From assembly GCA_032622095.1 (NCBI GenBank), contig CP136064.1, positions 132,687,129 to 132,751,128 on the forward strand: a stretch of DNA of 64,000 bases, given 5' to 3'. This document shows, piece after piece, positions 45,762-56,690 of the stretch. This DNA is from Siphonodentalium dalli. Its lineage: Eukaryota > Mollusca > Scaphopoda > Gadilida > Siphonodentaliidae. A program made the position numbers and the translations under genes. The notes under the pieces were generated by a model. It did not search any database, had not been told where the DNA came from, and saw only the letters and a program-made list of their open reading frames with translations. Positions within the stretch are counted from its first letter, which is position 1. Each line of letters begins with the position of its first letter.

Positions 45762-45844
45762 ACTACGAGATAACTCGTAGCCGGCAATGGCGGAAGGAAT
45801 TTGGGTATTCCCACCACCAGTGCCAACTACGAGTTATCTCGTAG
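45762..45844 (+). mobile_element. 83-bp palindrome-ended mini-element, copy 1
   Basis: Both ends are the near-palindrome ACTACGAGATAACTCGTAG (right end ACTACGAGTTATCTCGTAG). The middle is CGGCAATGGCGG...CACCAGTGCCA. Another copy is at 49352-49416. It has MITE-like structure but is much shorter than usual, and each end is self-complementary. Confidence 0.7.
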
Positions 45845-46867
45845 ACACAATTGGACACGTTTGAGCAATAAATATGAAGTAGAAAGTAACCCAAACAAGT
45901 TATTTTGGTGGTAAGCATATATATGGAGGTGTGGGTGTCCTTGTGGTGGTTAAAGCTCGTTATATAGTTATATTATGGCTGATGCACAATGGAGCAAATT
46001 ACTTATATGAGCATGGCTACAGATGGTGAATCCGACCTTGGAATCAGGTGAACTTGTTTCATGTGAGGATGAGTTTATTTCATCCAGTAATAACTACGAG
46101 CATGCATCTTCTGTTGTTTCGGGCATTGTAAGTTATCTCCCATTTAGCCTGATTTAGGCCTATGCTAGGGTTCCAAAGTACGTACATCCCAAAATAATAG
46201 TGTAGGAAGAATTGTCAGCACAAAATTAAAACAACAGGCCGTATCCTAATAGATCCCTGTACATACAGGAGTGTGCTACATGTAACGATTCCATATAATC
46301 CATCCGTCTGGAAATAAGTCACTTTACTGTAAACCTCTATGCTCACAAAACCATTTATCCGTACATACATGTATACAAGTTCGATGAACTGCATGACGTC
46401 TAACGTACGGTAATTGTTACGCTTTCCATTGTCCAACACGTTCGGAAGAGTTCATAATATAACTTTGGGGAATAATTGTTCCGCTTTACTTGAATTATAA
46501 ATTATAATATACCTAGCACCCAAATGGAGCCGCACAGTGTATACCAAAAACGACTGCTGTGCGTAACGTCATGGGTTATATGCTTATATCTTGAGTAGGA
46601 TGCGTTCACCCGCACAAAAGTGAGGGGGGAGATTTGGCAGGCCTCTGTGACGTGTGTGGGTGGTTGTGTGAAGTTTCAATGTGTCGAAACACAACGATGT
46701 AATGATTCCTCGAAACTGGCTTCACATGTTTGTACATTGTGAATATCCATCACCCTGACTGTGTTTGGATGCGTGCACATTGCCAGTCTATTGAATACCA
46801 AAAAACCAGTCTAATTGCCCACACACGACTGCCTCTGGTGGCCATTCAGTGGGAAGGTGTCAGCTCA
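45845..46867. other. Unique noncoding stretch
   Basis: No gene or repeat is recognised. TAACGTCATGGGTTAT at about 46565 resembles the family J right-end word but lacks the rest. Confidence 0.45.
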
Positions 46868-46875
46868 CTCACAAC

Positions 46876-49171
46876 GGGTGATACTATTTACCGAGAACAA
46901 CCGAGAACAAGTCTAAAATTATTAATTAAGTCATAATAATGTTCAATTATATGTATATCAATCTTAAGTGAATATTATACCATATTGACTTTTTAAATGA
47001 CATATAATATAATAAATATATGTATAGTTATAATTGGTATACAGAGAACTTGAAACATCGCAGCCTCCGTGCATGTTCTCGGTTGACGGTGATACAAAGG
47101 CATGGGCCGTGCCTATATGTGTTAATTAACTAAGACCTACTAGCTGCATGATTGGTCTATTTAGTTATCAAAATTCATCGATTTGTGTAAAGAGTTGTTA
47201 CTTTCTTAAATCAGCAAGTGAATGGATCGAACATTTATTCATGATATGATGAGATATTTGGAACCATATTTGACGTTCGACAGAAAACTAAAAACATATC
47301 GGTCCATGAACAACATCGTTAAATTATCGACGGACTGAAAACATTTAGAACGGCCAGATCTAACATATATAACATCTTTCTTGACAATGTTTCTGCATTT
47401 TGTATTCGTGTCCTCGGATGCCTTTGTGCAATGCGTTCTCAAATAACTCGAAAACTATAGAGGATCAAAGTCGCTCTAAGCTCTATGTGGGCAATGTCTA
47501 GGCCCTGTGATTATAGGCTAAAAAACTTTAAAGCTGCCAGGCCAAAGCCAAGATAAAAGCTGATGGGATTATTCTTTTTCATAAAATCTATTATGACAAA
47601 TTAGCAAGCTTATTTAATAACGTGTTCACACTCTTGTCAAACCGAGAAGACATTACAAACCGAGAACAAGCTTAGTTAATTAATCACTACCCTCAGCCGA
47701 TGCGCTGCACGTTGAAACCAGATTTCCGCGAGATATAACGATTACAATTGGTTAAGAATATATATGTCGGTTAAATGCATAAAGTAAACATTTTAATGAA
47801 AAAATGGACGTCTACTGTATATGTCTAGAATGTTTCCTGATATTTTAAGTATATAACACGTTATTTAACGCATATTTGGCATTTTAAATTAAAACTTGTT
47901 CTCGGTAAATTGTAAATTGCTTTCGAGCGTGAAATATTTTAGTCCGTAATCTTGGCATGAATTAATTGGTTAAATACCGTCTGTTTTGCGTAATTATATC
48001 AGCTTCTTTGAGCTGTCTCATAAAATGTTCGATCCAATTTCACTTGCTGATTTAAGAAGAAACACCTCTTTGTATACACAACTTAATGAATTTTGATCAA
48101 CAATCAGACCCCATCATGCAGCTAGTTCTTAGTTAATTAACACATAGGCACGACTCATGCCTTTGTGTTACCGGGTACCGCCAACCGAGAACAAGGCGGC
48201 TGTGATGTTTCAGGTTCTTGGTATATCGGTACCCATAATAACTACATATATGTCATCTAAAAGGTCAAACATGGTATTGTGACGGTGGTAAATTACATAA
48301 ATATATCATATTATTATTATGTCTTTTGTAATTAATGTAAGCATGATGCATGTGCATGTATAGCATACTAAACAAATAACATAATTCATATGCACACCCT
48401 CACGCCCCTGTTTGCCTATTTCTACCTGTCTACATTCCCGCCATTCTAAACTGGCCCAATAATAATAACGGCTCACTAATTAACTTCTACTCAGGCACGC
48501 ACTGAGTATTTTCCCGCCACATTTAGTTCTCTCTTACTTTGAAAACAATGCGGACGTGTTGTAATTCGGTTACTGATCTGTTTAAGAAATGAAGTCATAT
48601 TAATCTGAACTTCAATGTTTAAATAATCTTCAAACATTCATAAATATTAAGGACCTAAATCATTCCGACTTGGTAAGCTTACAAAATATATCTCAGTTCA
48701 GTTCGTATGTATGTGTACGTGTTGTCATTTATGTTTTATCATTTTATTCATTTAACTTCAATGATCATTGTTTATTTCTGTTTGATTCAAGTTAAATATA
48801 TTTGAATAAAATAACAAGCCTCCATACTGGAGCATTAAGTTATTAATTAACAGTAGAGTAGTATTTTATTTATTTTGCATGTATATGTTTATTTGTGTTA
48901 TAGAGTAGGACCTATTTATGTTTCAGGGTCTATGTGTGATGTGTCATCAATTTGTTCACTCTGTAATCTATATATGTCGCTGATCGGACATGTTGGAATT
49001 GGAAAATTACAGATTATGAAGTAGGATCGAATCTTATTTTATATTCACTTCTGATTGATATATACACTATAATTGAACATTATTATGAATTTATGACTTA
49101 AGATCACTTAACTATTAATTTTAGACTTGTTCTCGGTTGTCATCGGTTGTTCTCGGTAAATAGTATCTCCG
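46876..49171. mobile_element. 2.3-kb foldback transposon with perfect 8-bp TSD
   Basis: CTCACAAC occurs at 46868-46875 and 49172-49179, immediately outside complementary ends: left GGGTGATACTATTTACCGAG, right (complement) CGGAGATACTATTTACCGAG. Inverted similarity continues inward: AAGTCTAAAATTA, CATAATAATGTTCAATTATA, GAAACATC(G/A)CAGCC, ACAAAGGCATG, TGTGTTAATTAACTAAGA, AAATCAGCAAGTGAA. Arms span about 46876-47235 and 48020-49171; the right arm has an extra segment (about 48245-49065). ACCGAGAACAA recurs at least seven times in both orientations. No ORF of note is present. The 8-bp TSD suits hAT or P superfamilies. Confidence 0.85.
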
Positions 49172-49351
49172 CTCACAACTGGACCATTTTGAGTTGAATA
49201 TATGTGCTGATGGTGCTCACTTCAGTTGAACGATGTAAGGGGAGCCACACTATTTATTTGATAAAATGACTGTTCTGATGATCAGAGGCGGGTTTTCATG
49301 GTGTATCGACCTATTCCACTACTTCCATTTGTCAGTTACATGACATGGAAA

Positions 49352-49416
49352 CCACTACGAGATAACTCGTAGTGGCAACCTGCGAAGGTTGCGTACTACG
49401 ACATAACTCGTAGTGG
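49352..49416 (+). mobile_element. Palindrome-ended mini-element, copy 2 (65 bp)
   Basis: CCACTACGAGATAACTCGTAGTGG is at 49352-49375 and ACTACGACATAACTCGTAGTGG at 49395-49416, around an inner hairpin CAACC-TGCGA-AGGTTG. It directly abuts the SINE at 49417. The palindrome is extended to CCACTACGAG...CTCGTAGTGG here. Confidence 0.7.
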
Positions 49417-50027
49417 ATGGAGTTGGATGGCCGAGTGGTTAGCGTGTTCGACTACCGGCCAGAGGTTTCGCTTGGACCCCGGATCGATTCACCTCGATCC
49501 TCGACAAATCAAAAGTCGGGAGCTCCGAGTGTACCTATATAAAGTACCGTGAATGCCTCGCTGAGGTGTCGTGAAGCGGTAATCCTCTCCCGCCCGGTGT
49601 CATGTACAGGGATGACACTGGTTTGATCACGCCGTCCCATCGGATGGGGACGTAAATGGCTGTCCCGTGTACAACCATGTGTGCACGATAAAGAACCCTA
49701 CTGTGGGCAACGATCCACGGGTTAATGGCAAAAATCTCCTGTCAAAATTCCTCCCTTCGGGGCGTAAGTTGATAGACATTTCAGGTGATGGTGTAATAGA
49801 GTTATCTCTCCTCGGTAGTGACTGGTGCTGATTAATATGTGAGTATTTGATATGATAATTGATATGTGATTATATGTACCTTCCATGTATGTAATAACTA
49901 ATATGTGATTATATGTAACCTCCTATATATGAATAGGAATATTGTATTGTGTAATATGTTGATTGATAATGTCTCACTCGGTGTGTCTTTGAAGGCAGAA
50001 CTTCATGATAAGATAAGATAAGATAAG
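49417..50027 (+). mobile_element. tRNA-derived SINE, Meta-domain-like, (GATAA)n tail
   Basis: The head TTGGATGGCCGAGTGGTTAG is a good pol III A box of serine/leucine tRNA type; a weak B box, GGATCGATTCA, follows at about 49482-49492. The middle has CCCATCGGATGGGGACGTAA, TGGCTGTCCCGTGTACAACC and GTGCACGATAAAGAACCC, which resembles the conserved core of metazoan MetaSINEs as I recall it. The tail is ATGATAAGATAAGATAAG. About 610 bp is long for a SINE, so the unit may include extra sequence before the tail. Not a functional tRNA: there is no acceptor stem pairing or clear anticodon loop. Confidence 0.7.
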
Positions 50028-50842
50028 TGGCACTCAACGTGTTAACACGCGAAAATAGGAGAAACAAAATCAGCTCATTTATATTGTTTCGTCCTCAATT
50101 TCTACGACCGAATATACCGTAACCTGAATGGGAGATATATACAGACTATAAGCGCACCCTTTCATAGAGATTTTCACTTCGCCAATACTCACGTACTGAA
50201 TACAAATGGTGGATGCGCTTTTTTTGCTGTGAGACTGTAAAGTTTGTTAAACTATCTGTCAAAACATCGATATCAAGTAGTTTCCAAATAAGGAATAGCA
50301 CGTGCTACATTCATTTCCGTGTTACGAGTATCTGTGATAATGCCCTGGGCGATTTGAGAATTGAGCAATGGCCGGTAAAACAAAATGTGAATCACAACCC
50401 CAACAACATCTCGGCTACTTGTGAGCACTATAATAGCTGGGGCAATTTATAAATTTATATGCGCATAGGCCTACAACTTATGAGGGAAGAAAGGCCCTAG
50501 CGACCCCTAATTAATTCCCTTTTTATGACATTAGAAATGTTATACCGGTACCTGTATATGTGAACTTTATGTCACGTTAATAACAAAAATAGTAGCGCTC
50601 CGGGATTGAGACATCAATTTTTGGGACCGGGATGTTGATAATATGCATATATACGGTACCGGTATCTATGGAAAGAGGGTTTTTCTTAAATTTTCGAGTC
50701 GATATAGACCAACCATATGAGGGAAGCAATCCCCCAGTAGCCTAACTCATAAATACCATTTTATGGTACAGATCTAGATCTGTGCAGGATATGTCCACTT
50801 ACTTAAATATTTAAGTCTGAATTAAATTTCCAACTATTAGTA
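50028..50842. other. Unique noncoding stretch
   Basis: The 50213-50452 frame has no recognised domain. The end (about 50500-50830) has scraps of the mosaic repeat found at 52-56 kb: TTAATTCCCTTTTTATGACA, TCCGGGATTGAGACATCAA and CTGTGCAGGATATGTCC. Confidence 0.45.
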
Positions 50843-51126
50843 GTATTTGATCAATTGGGGGGGGGGGGGGGTACAACCACATCCATGTTCATGCATGGAC
50901 GTTATATGTATTTCGGTTCAGAACAACATGCCACTTCATATAAAACCCTAATATAGCACATTTTTGGCACCAGATTGAGGGCTAAAATATTTGAGCAATG
51001 GGGGGGGGGTGGTACAACCACATCCATGTTCACGCATGGACATTATATGTATTTCGGTTCAGAACACAATGTCACTCCATATTAAACCCTAATATAGCAC
51101 ATTTTTTGCACCAGCTTGAGGGCTAA
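50843..51126 (+). repeat. Tandem duplication, two ~143-bp units
   Basis: Each unit has TATTTGA(T/G)CAA, a G-run (over 15 G in the first), TACAACCACATCCATGTTCA, ATATGTATTTCGGTTCAGAA, ACCCTAATATAGCACATTTT and TTGAGGGCTAAA. They differ at only about ten positions, so the duplication is recent. The G-runs may cause assembly length errors. Confidence 0.9.
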
Positions 51127-51534
51127 ATTAAAAGTTAATCTATATGTTGAAACATAGATTGTAGATTACGACTGTAATTATAAGTTCAATTATGCCCACA
51201 TTTGTTTGTTATTGGTGGTCTATAATCTATTTTAATATAGCGATCGACGACACTTCAGTTTTCACTCCAATATACAAAAATGTTTAAGTGTAAGGCATTT
51301 TACATCGTGTAATCGAATGTTTACCGTGCGTTCAATACAAATAATAAAAACAATACCTGGCGTTCAATGTTTTTTTTTGTCAGATATTACCGGGAGTTCA
51401 ATTCTGTTGGAGCACCACGATTTGAAATCGGGCTCGTATGTCGAGAAAACACAATAAACAGGGGACAAATGCTAAGCATGGCTTTCAATGGGATATTAAG
51501 GCATCCAAAACATGTCTTTGTTACAAAATAAGAC

Positions 51535-51664
51535 CACAGTTACTGGACATAAAGTCCCAAAAATAAGGTTTTTATCGAGTTTATAACTCGGTATCTTAAT
51601 AGTGATACCGAGTTATAAACTCGATAAAAACCTTATTTTTGGGACTTTATGTCCAGTAACTGTG
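51535..51664. repeat. Perfect 61-bp-arm hairpin with 8-nt loop
   Basis: Arms 51535-51595 and 51604-51664 are exact reverse complements by direct reading, from CACAGTTACTGGACATAAAG to TTATAACTCGGTATC; the loop is TTAATAGT. No mismatch or bulge was found. It may be a foldback element, a long-hairpin small-RNA source, or an artefact. Confidence 0.95.
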
Positions 51665-52000
51665 ATAAGACATGGTATAGTTGGAAAAATGTGCTTTTGA
51701 TCGCAGACGTAACATGTTTTTAGCACGAAAATAGGAGGTTTAACCTTTATTTACGAGAGAACTACACACGGCACTGAAACGAAATTAGTACGAAAATGTA
51801 GCGAAACATTCCCCTCATCGAGGCAGGCTGGCACCCGGGCTGGGATTTTGACACAATTGGAGGGAAAGACGAAAATATACGTACCGTAGTCGAGCTGAGG
51901 CGAGCGACTTTTATTTATTCAGATAACCGCGTGTCAGCGTTCACTTCCGTCCACACATAGTAACGTAAACAATTATTCTCTAACATAAATCATGGCAGAT
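51665..52000. other. Unique noncoding spacer
   Basis: No gene is seen. TAACGTAAACAATTATTCTC and ATCATGGCAGATACGAAAAC near its end reappear inverted at about 52750-52790, marking the edge of the next inverted block. Confidence 0.5.
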
Positions 52001-52790
52001 ACGAAAACTGAATGTCCTTTAGAACGACATTTCATACCCTGTGTATACCCTTCACCACATTTTGAAAATCCTGTGTACCCTTCAGCACTTTTTTTGTGAG
52101 AGTGACCCCTTCAGCGTAACCCATAATTCCCTTTTTATGACCATTGCTAGTGTATGTATCTGTGCAGGAGATGCCCCTTTAATCTAATACACTAGATTTC
52201 CAGGGTGGAGACACATTCAAATTGCGCTTAAGCGCAAATAATTACGCTTAAGTGCAATTCATGGTTATATGTAACTAAATACCCCTGGCAATAAATAGGT
52301 TTATCCATAACTTAACCTAATTAACTCCTATTGACATATCACCTCTTGTTTTCATTGGTTTGTATGGGTAGGGAGCTAGCCTGACTTCTTTGTCAAAATG
52401 GCTGACTCGCAATAGTATTACCTTCTGTTTTGGTTGGAGCGACTCGTGATAGCATTATATTATCTTCTGTGTATATTAGTTGGGACTACTCGCGATAGCA
52501 TTTTTGGGACAGGGATGCTGATAATATGAAAATAGTGTCCCCCCTGATTTAGTCAATAAGTAAACCATATGAGTTAAGCAAGCCCTCATGCAGTGACGAC
52601 ATCACATGTATGCTATGGTATATGACCATAGTAACGCTGAAGGGGTCACTATCACCAAAAATAGTGCTGAAGGGTACACTGCAGGTTTGAAAATATGCTG
52701 AAGGGTACACAGGGTTTGAAATGTAGTTCTAAATAACGTTTAGTTTTCGTATCTGCCATGATTTCTGCTAGAGAATAATTGTTTACTTTC
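51960..52790. repeat. Inverted block: CTGTGTACCCTTCAGCA repeat facing itself
   Basis: ATCATGGCAGATACGAAAAC, TTTAGAAC, CATTTC, ACCCTGTGTA.ACCCTTCA and AGTGACCCCTTCAGCGT at 51990-52118 recur on the minus strand at 52629-52770. Between the arms lie the palindrome TTGCGCTTAAGCGCAA (about 52226-52241) and unique DNA. The repeat word CTGTGTACCCTTCAGCA also occurs at 52905 and 55370. Confidence 0.75.
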
Positions 52791-53235
52791 CAATGAATTG
52801 TTTTCAGTTCATTTCAATGTTCATTGGAAGGTAAACTGCTAATGGGCACCATACTTTCAGAAACACAGTTTAAGTAACGATGTTAGTGGCGATCACAAAC
52901 CCTGTGTACCCTTCAGCACATTTTCAAATCCTGTGTATACCCTTCAGCACTTTTGTTGGTGAGAGTGACCCCTTCAGCCATAGTAACGCTGAATAGGTCA
53001 TTGTTGCATGGTTTCGAGCAAAAAGACACACAGGATCTCTCAAACGGGCAAAAAGACACCCAGGGTGTCACAAACAAGCAAAATGACACCCAGGATCTCA
53101 AAGTATCATCAAACAACGGGAATTTTGTTTAGTCGTCTGCTATTAATATTGGACCAATTATCAAGGATGCGGAACTGCGGTGCCAGTCAGACTCAAAGCC
53201 CATTTAAATTTCGTTGATATTTCACTCCGATCACA
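52780..53235 (+). repeat. Family K repeat, copy K2
   Basis: Order: ATTTCTG(C/T)TAGAGAATAA, GGGC.CCA.ACTTTCAGAAAC, ACAAACCCTGTGTACCCTTC, GAGAGTGACCCCTTCAGCC, CATGGTTTCGAGCAAAAAGA, three 30-bp units of the AAAAAGACAC.CAGGATCTC type, TTTAGTCGTCTGCTATTAAT and TTTCACTCCGATCACAAA. Other copies are at 53960-54241, 55230-55455 and 55640-55950. The small frame (53008-53217) over the 30-bp units is matched in one other copy but broken in a third, so it is not supported as a gene. Confidence 0.7.
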
Positions 53236-53370
53236 AAATGTTGAGACTTTGATATCCTGGGTGTCATTTTGCATGTTTTGGGACATCCTGTGTGTCTTTT
53301 TGCCAGATTGATGGATCCTGTGTGTCTTTTTGATCGAAACCATGCGACAATGACATATTCAGCCATAGTA
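53225..53370 (-). repeat. Inverted family K segment facing K2
   Basis: Complement words GTTACTATGGCTGAATATGT, CATGGTTTCGATCAAAAAGA, CACACAGGATCC and AAAATGACACCCAGGATATC match 52990-53105, giving a ~100-bp inverted repeat with the arms about 120 bp apart. Confidence 0.75.
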
Positions 53371-53959
53371 ACGGCCCAAATATGTGCAAAATACATTAAA
53401 AAACATCATATATAAAAAATTACTAGAGTTCCGGGAAGGAGACATCAATTCTTTGGATATAGGGATGCTGATAAAATGTAATTAGGTATTATCATTGTTG
53501 AAGACACAGTCACAGTTGACTGTTGAGTACTCAGGCTAATTAAACCAAATTAAAATTAGCCCAATGCTCCTCTTGTGTTGCTAGGTGATACGCCAGGTCA
53601 TGCCAATAGCTTATGGGTAGGTTAGATAGTATTAATTGCATTTAAAAGCAATTCATTACGCTTAAGCGTAAATACCCTATTTGTGCAAAATATGTGGTAT
53701 TTGATTGCGCTTATCAATTGCGCTTAGCGCAATTCATTATTAAATATGAATTTGGCCTCCCATACTAATTCCCTTTCTATGACCATGTAAATTGTATATA
53801 TCTGTGCAGGAGATATCCCGTTAATCAAATATACTAGAGATCCGGAATGGAGACACACACTGTGATCATCATCAGCATCCATGTGATGCTGATTTTGTCG
53901 CTTGTGGCGCGCCGAAACATGCGCTAATATCGCACATTTTGTCGCTTTCAGCGCGTTAC
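53371..53959. repeat. Decayed mosaic of the 52-56 kb repeat family
   Basis: TTCCGGGAAGGAGACATCAA (53430), CAATTCATTACGCTTAAGCG (53650), TTGCGCTTAGCGCAATT (53722), TAATTCCCTTTCTATGACC (53766) and ATATCTGTGCAGGAGATATC (53797) repeat words found at 50500-50830, 52120-52265 and 55500-55590. No gene is seen. Confidence 0.55.
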
Positions 53960-54241
53960 TAATGCTGAATAGGTCATTGTCGCATGGTTTCGAGCAAAAA
54001 GACACCCATGACCTCTCAAACGGGCAAAAAGACACACAGAGTGTCCCAAACAAGCAAAATGACACCCAAGTCTCACCAAACAACGAGAATTTTGTTTAGT
54101 CGTCTGCTATTAATATTGGTCCAATTATCAAGGATACGGAACTGCGCTGCCAGTCAGAATCAAAACCCATTTAAATTTCGTTGATATTTCACTCCGATCA
54201 CAAACAAATAATTATCATAATATTAATAGCAGACGACTAAA
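53960..54241 (+). repeat. Family K copy K3 with a 147-bp MITE-like unit
   Basis: It starts with TGCTGAATAGGTCATTGTCG and CATGGTTTCGAGCAAAAAGA, then three 30-bp units. The final 54095-54241 has perfect 23-bp inverted ends: TTTAGTCGTCTGCTATTAAT(ATT) at the left and its complement at 54219-54241. Family J2 begins at the last base. Confidence 0.75.
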
Positions 54242-55168
54242 CTAGAATGCACTCAGAGAGATACCAACGTGCGCAAAAATCTAATAAACAATAATTTCAA
54301 AAATAATTTCACTGTATTTTACTTAATTTATTTAAATTAATTTAATGTTAGCAAAAAAAGACAATTACCATTTCTCATTTCATCACAGAGAAAAGGAAAA
54401 TTACTATATTAATCATTTAAGTAATTAAAACCAATTCCATGTTGCCGAAAGGATGAGACTTTAATATCGATTACATTTTTTTCAGCGGCATATTTTGATT
54501 TTCATTTTCCGATAGTCAAAGTTGACCAAAGGAGCAATTATAAGAAAGAATTAATACTATTTGTGTAAATATTGATAGCAGCCAATATGCAACAATAAAT
54601 ATCAATAATTAATCAATAATTAATCAATAACGATCATTTTATATAATAATAAACTCTTCAAATGCGTTTTGTTTTGTGTTACGTCATTCGTCGTATTTGA
54701 CCCGGAACTCGGCTGAAGGTTAGGCTATTCAGCCTATTGCGTCGAATTACGAAATCGCGTTTTGAATGTCTCTCTTTTCCCACACGATAAAAAGAGGTCT
54801 TCGCACGAACCAAAAATGATAAAACTTCCCAATTATAAGTAAAAAATACCCAAACGAAGGAGTCTATGTAGGTCCCGAAGGAGTCTATAGACTCTTTGAT
54901 GTAGAGTTCTGATGGAGAAAATGTAGGTCGATCTATTTTTGTCATAACTCTGACGTATTTTGACCTGGGAGAAAAATTGAAATAGAGGCTCACTACGAGC
55001 ATGCCAGTTTTAAATATAGAAACAGCGAATCCCGACAAATGGCGATATCGGCGACAAACAAATAATCGAAAACAACACATAAAAAAAACATAGCAAAAAC
55101 GCGACACAGTAAAAATGTCAGAACAACACGAGGTTTTACGTCGTTTTTGGTGACGTCATGGAGTGAAA
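54241..55168 (+). mobile_element. Family J element (J2), different interior
   Basis: The left ACTAGAATGCACTCAGAGAG plus about 100 bp matches J1; the right GGTGACGTCATGGAGTGAAA matches too. The middle (about 54365-55140) shows no similarity to J1 by eye. It contains a 142-codon minus frame (54679-55107) with a GTG start and no domain, and GAAGGAGTCTATGTAGG/GAAGGAGTCTATAGACTC repeats. Confidence 0.65.
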
Positions 55169-55229
55169 CGTAGGCGCGCACCGAAAGAGCCACTAGGAAG
55201 AGGCTCTAATAGTATTCCATATATATCTG

Positions 55230-55455
55230 TCATGATTTCTGTTAGAGAATAATTTTTAGCTTCTATTAAACATTAAAATGAACCGAAAAAAAAATGATAA
55301 TGGGCGCCAGACTTTCAGAAACACAGTTTAAGCACATGTAATTCCGGTGTTCGTGTCGATCACAAACCCTGTGTACCCTTCAGCAGATTTTCAAATCTTG
55401 TGTACCCTTCAGCACTTTTTTGGTGAGAGTGACCCCTTCAGCCATAGTAATAGCC
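55230..55455 (+). repeat. Family K copy K4 (5' half)
   Basis: ATGATTTCTGTTAGAGAATA, GCCAGACTTTCAGAAACACA, ATCACAAACCCTGTGTACCC and GAGAGTGACCCCTTCAGCC match K2 in order. The copy ends before the 30-bp units. Confidence 0.7.
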
Positions 55456-55639
55456 CCATATAAACTCGAAAGTTGAAGAAATAACATATTTCCATATGCA
55501 TATCAACATCTCTATCCATGGTGTCCCAAGAATAGGTGTCTCACTCCCAGAGCTCTAGTATATTTTATTTAAGGGACATCTCCTACACATATATAAAAGG
55601 CTACCATGTCCATGGCCATAACATGGGAATTAGGGGTCA

Positions 55640-55950
55640 CTGGGGCTGAATTGATCACTGTCGCATGGTTTCGATCAAAAAGACACCCAGGATCTCTCAA
55701 ACGTGTAAAAAGACACACATGCAGGGTGTCCCAAACGGACAAAACGACACACAGGATCTCAAAATCAACTGGAATTTACATTATTCGTCTGCTAATCACG
55801 GAACGGCGCTGCCAATCAGACTCAAATCGGATGGTATACCGTATAATTATGTCCATTTAAATTCCGTTGATATTTCACTCCGATCACAAACAGATAATTT
55901 TTATAATAATAGTATTAATAAATATATAACAGACGGCTAATCTAAATTCC
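55640..55950 (+). repeat. Family K copy K5 (3' half)
   Basis: GTCGCATGGTTTCGATCAAA, 30-bp units with a frame-breaking insertion (ACACATGCAGGG), ATTCGTCTGCTAAT and its inverted partner ACAGACGGCTAAT near 55927, plus TTTCACTCCGATCACAAACA. K4 and K5 together look like one K element split by about 185 bp. Confidence 0.65.
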
Positions 55951-56120
55951 CGTTGTTTGTTCAAGCCATAATGGCACTATTTATTCTACTGTTTCATCAA
56001 TACGACTTACCAGATGCGCGGTAGCTCTTTATGATGTGTGTGTTTCAGAGAAATAAATCCAACATGAACCTATGTGAATATGTAGGTCCAATTTGAACAC
56101 ATTGGCACGATGATATGTTA
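55951..56120. other. Short unique spacer
   Basis: Nothing recognised. Confidence 0.4.
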
Positions 56121-56690
56121 GGACTTTTAGATGGACTGGTGGCACAATAAGAATCCACAATCATTTTTGTAGACCCGTGCCTGTTGTGGTTATATATGTC
56201 CACAGAGGCGATTTAGCAACAAACAAAAAATACATATTATTCAGCCATACATGACCTTTCAACATGCAGCTGGATGGGTGTACATGATCTTCTTTGTGAT
56301 GTTTAGAGGGACTATAATTGCAGGCACAATAATAATCGACAGGGATAGCACCGTGGTTATATTGGGTATGCATACAGAGGCGATTTAGTAACGAAAAATT
56401 ATTTACGCCCAATTTGTCAACAACTGAAAGGGCATAAATGACCAGTTTGTAGATGGAACAGTGGCATAACAAGAATCCACAAGGATAACCCCGCTGTTGC
56501 AGCGGTTATTTGTCTATAGCGATTTAGCAACTGACTTATGATAAATGTTTGAACATCTCTATGGGCATATATGACCTAGTTTGGGATTTTTCGATAAATA
56601 GTGGCGGCACAAGAAAAATCCACAAGGAGAGCTTCGTGGCTGCTATGGTTCCGCGTAAAAGTGCGCTTATGCAACCAAAATTTGCACCCC
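56120..56690 (+). repeat. Degenerate ~150-bp tandem array (family L)
   Basis: Four diverged units contain TGG(C/T)GGCACAA.AA.AATCCACAA, a G/T-rich GGTTAT.T....ATA and GAGGCGATTTAGCAAC (56131, 56308, 56448, 56590). One unit recurs inverted at 57271-57377. The array shades into A/C-rich satellite on the other strand. Confidence 0.6.

Noticed and set aside
49417-49500. A functional tRNA-Ser/Leu gene
   Set aside because: The A box is good, but the B box is degenerate, there is no acceptor stem, and the sequence continues as a SINE body with a GATAA tail.
54679-55107. 142-codon minus-strand ORF as a transposase fragment
   Set aside because: It begins with GTG, shows no DDE or zinc-finger pattern, and is absent from the sister element J1.
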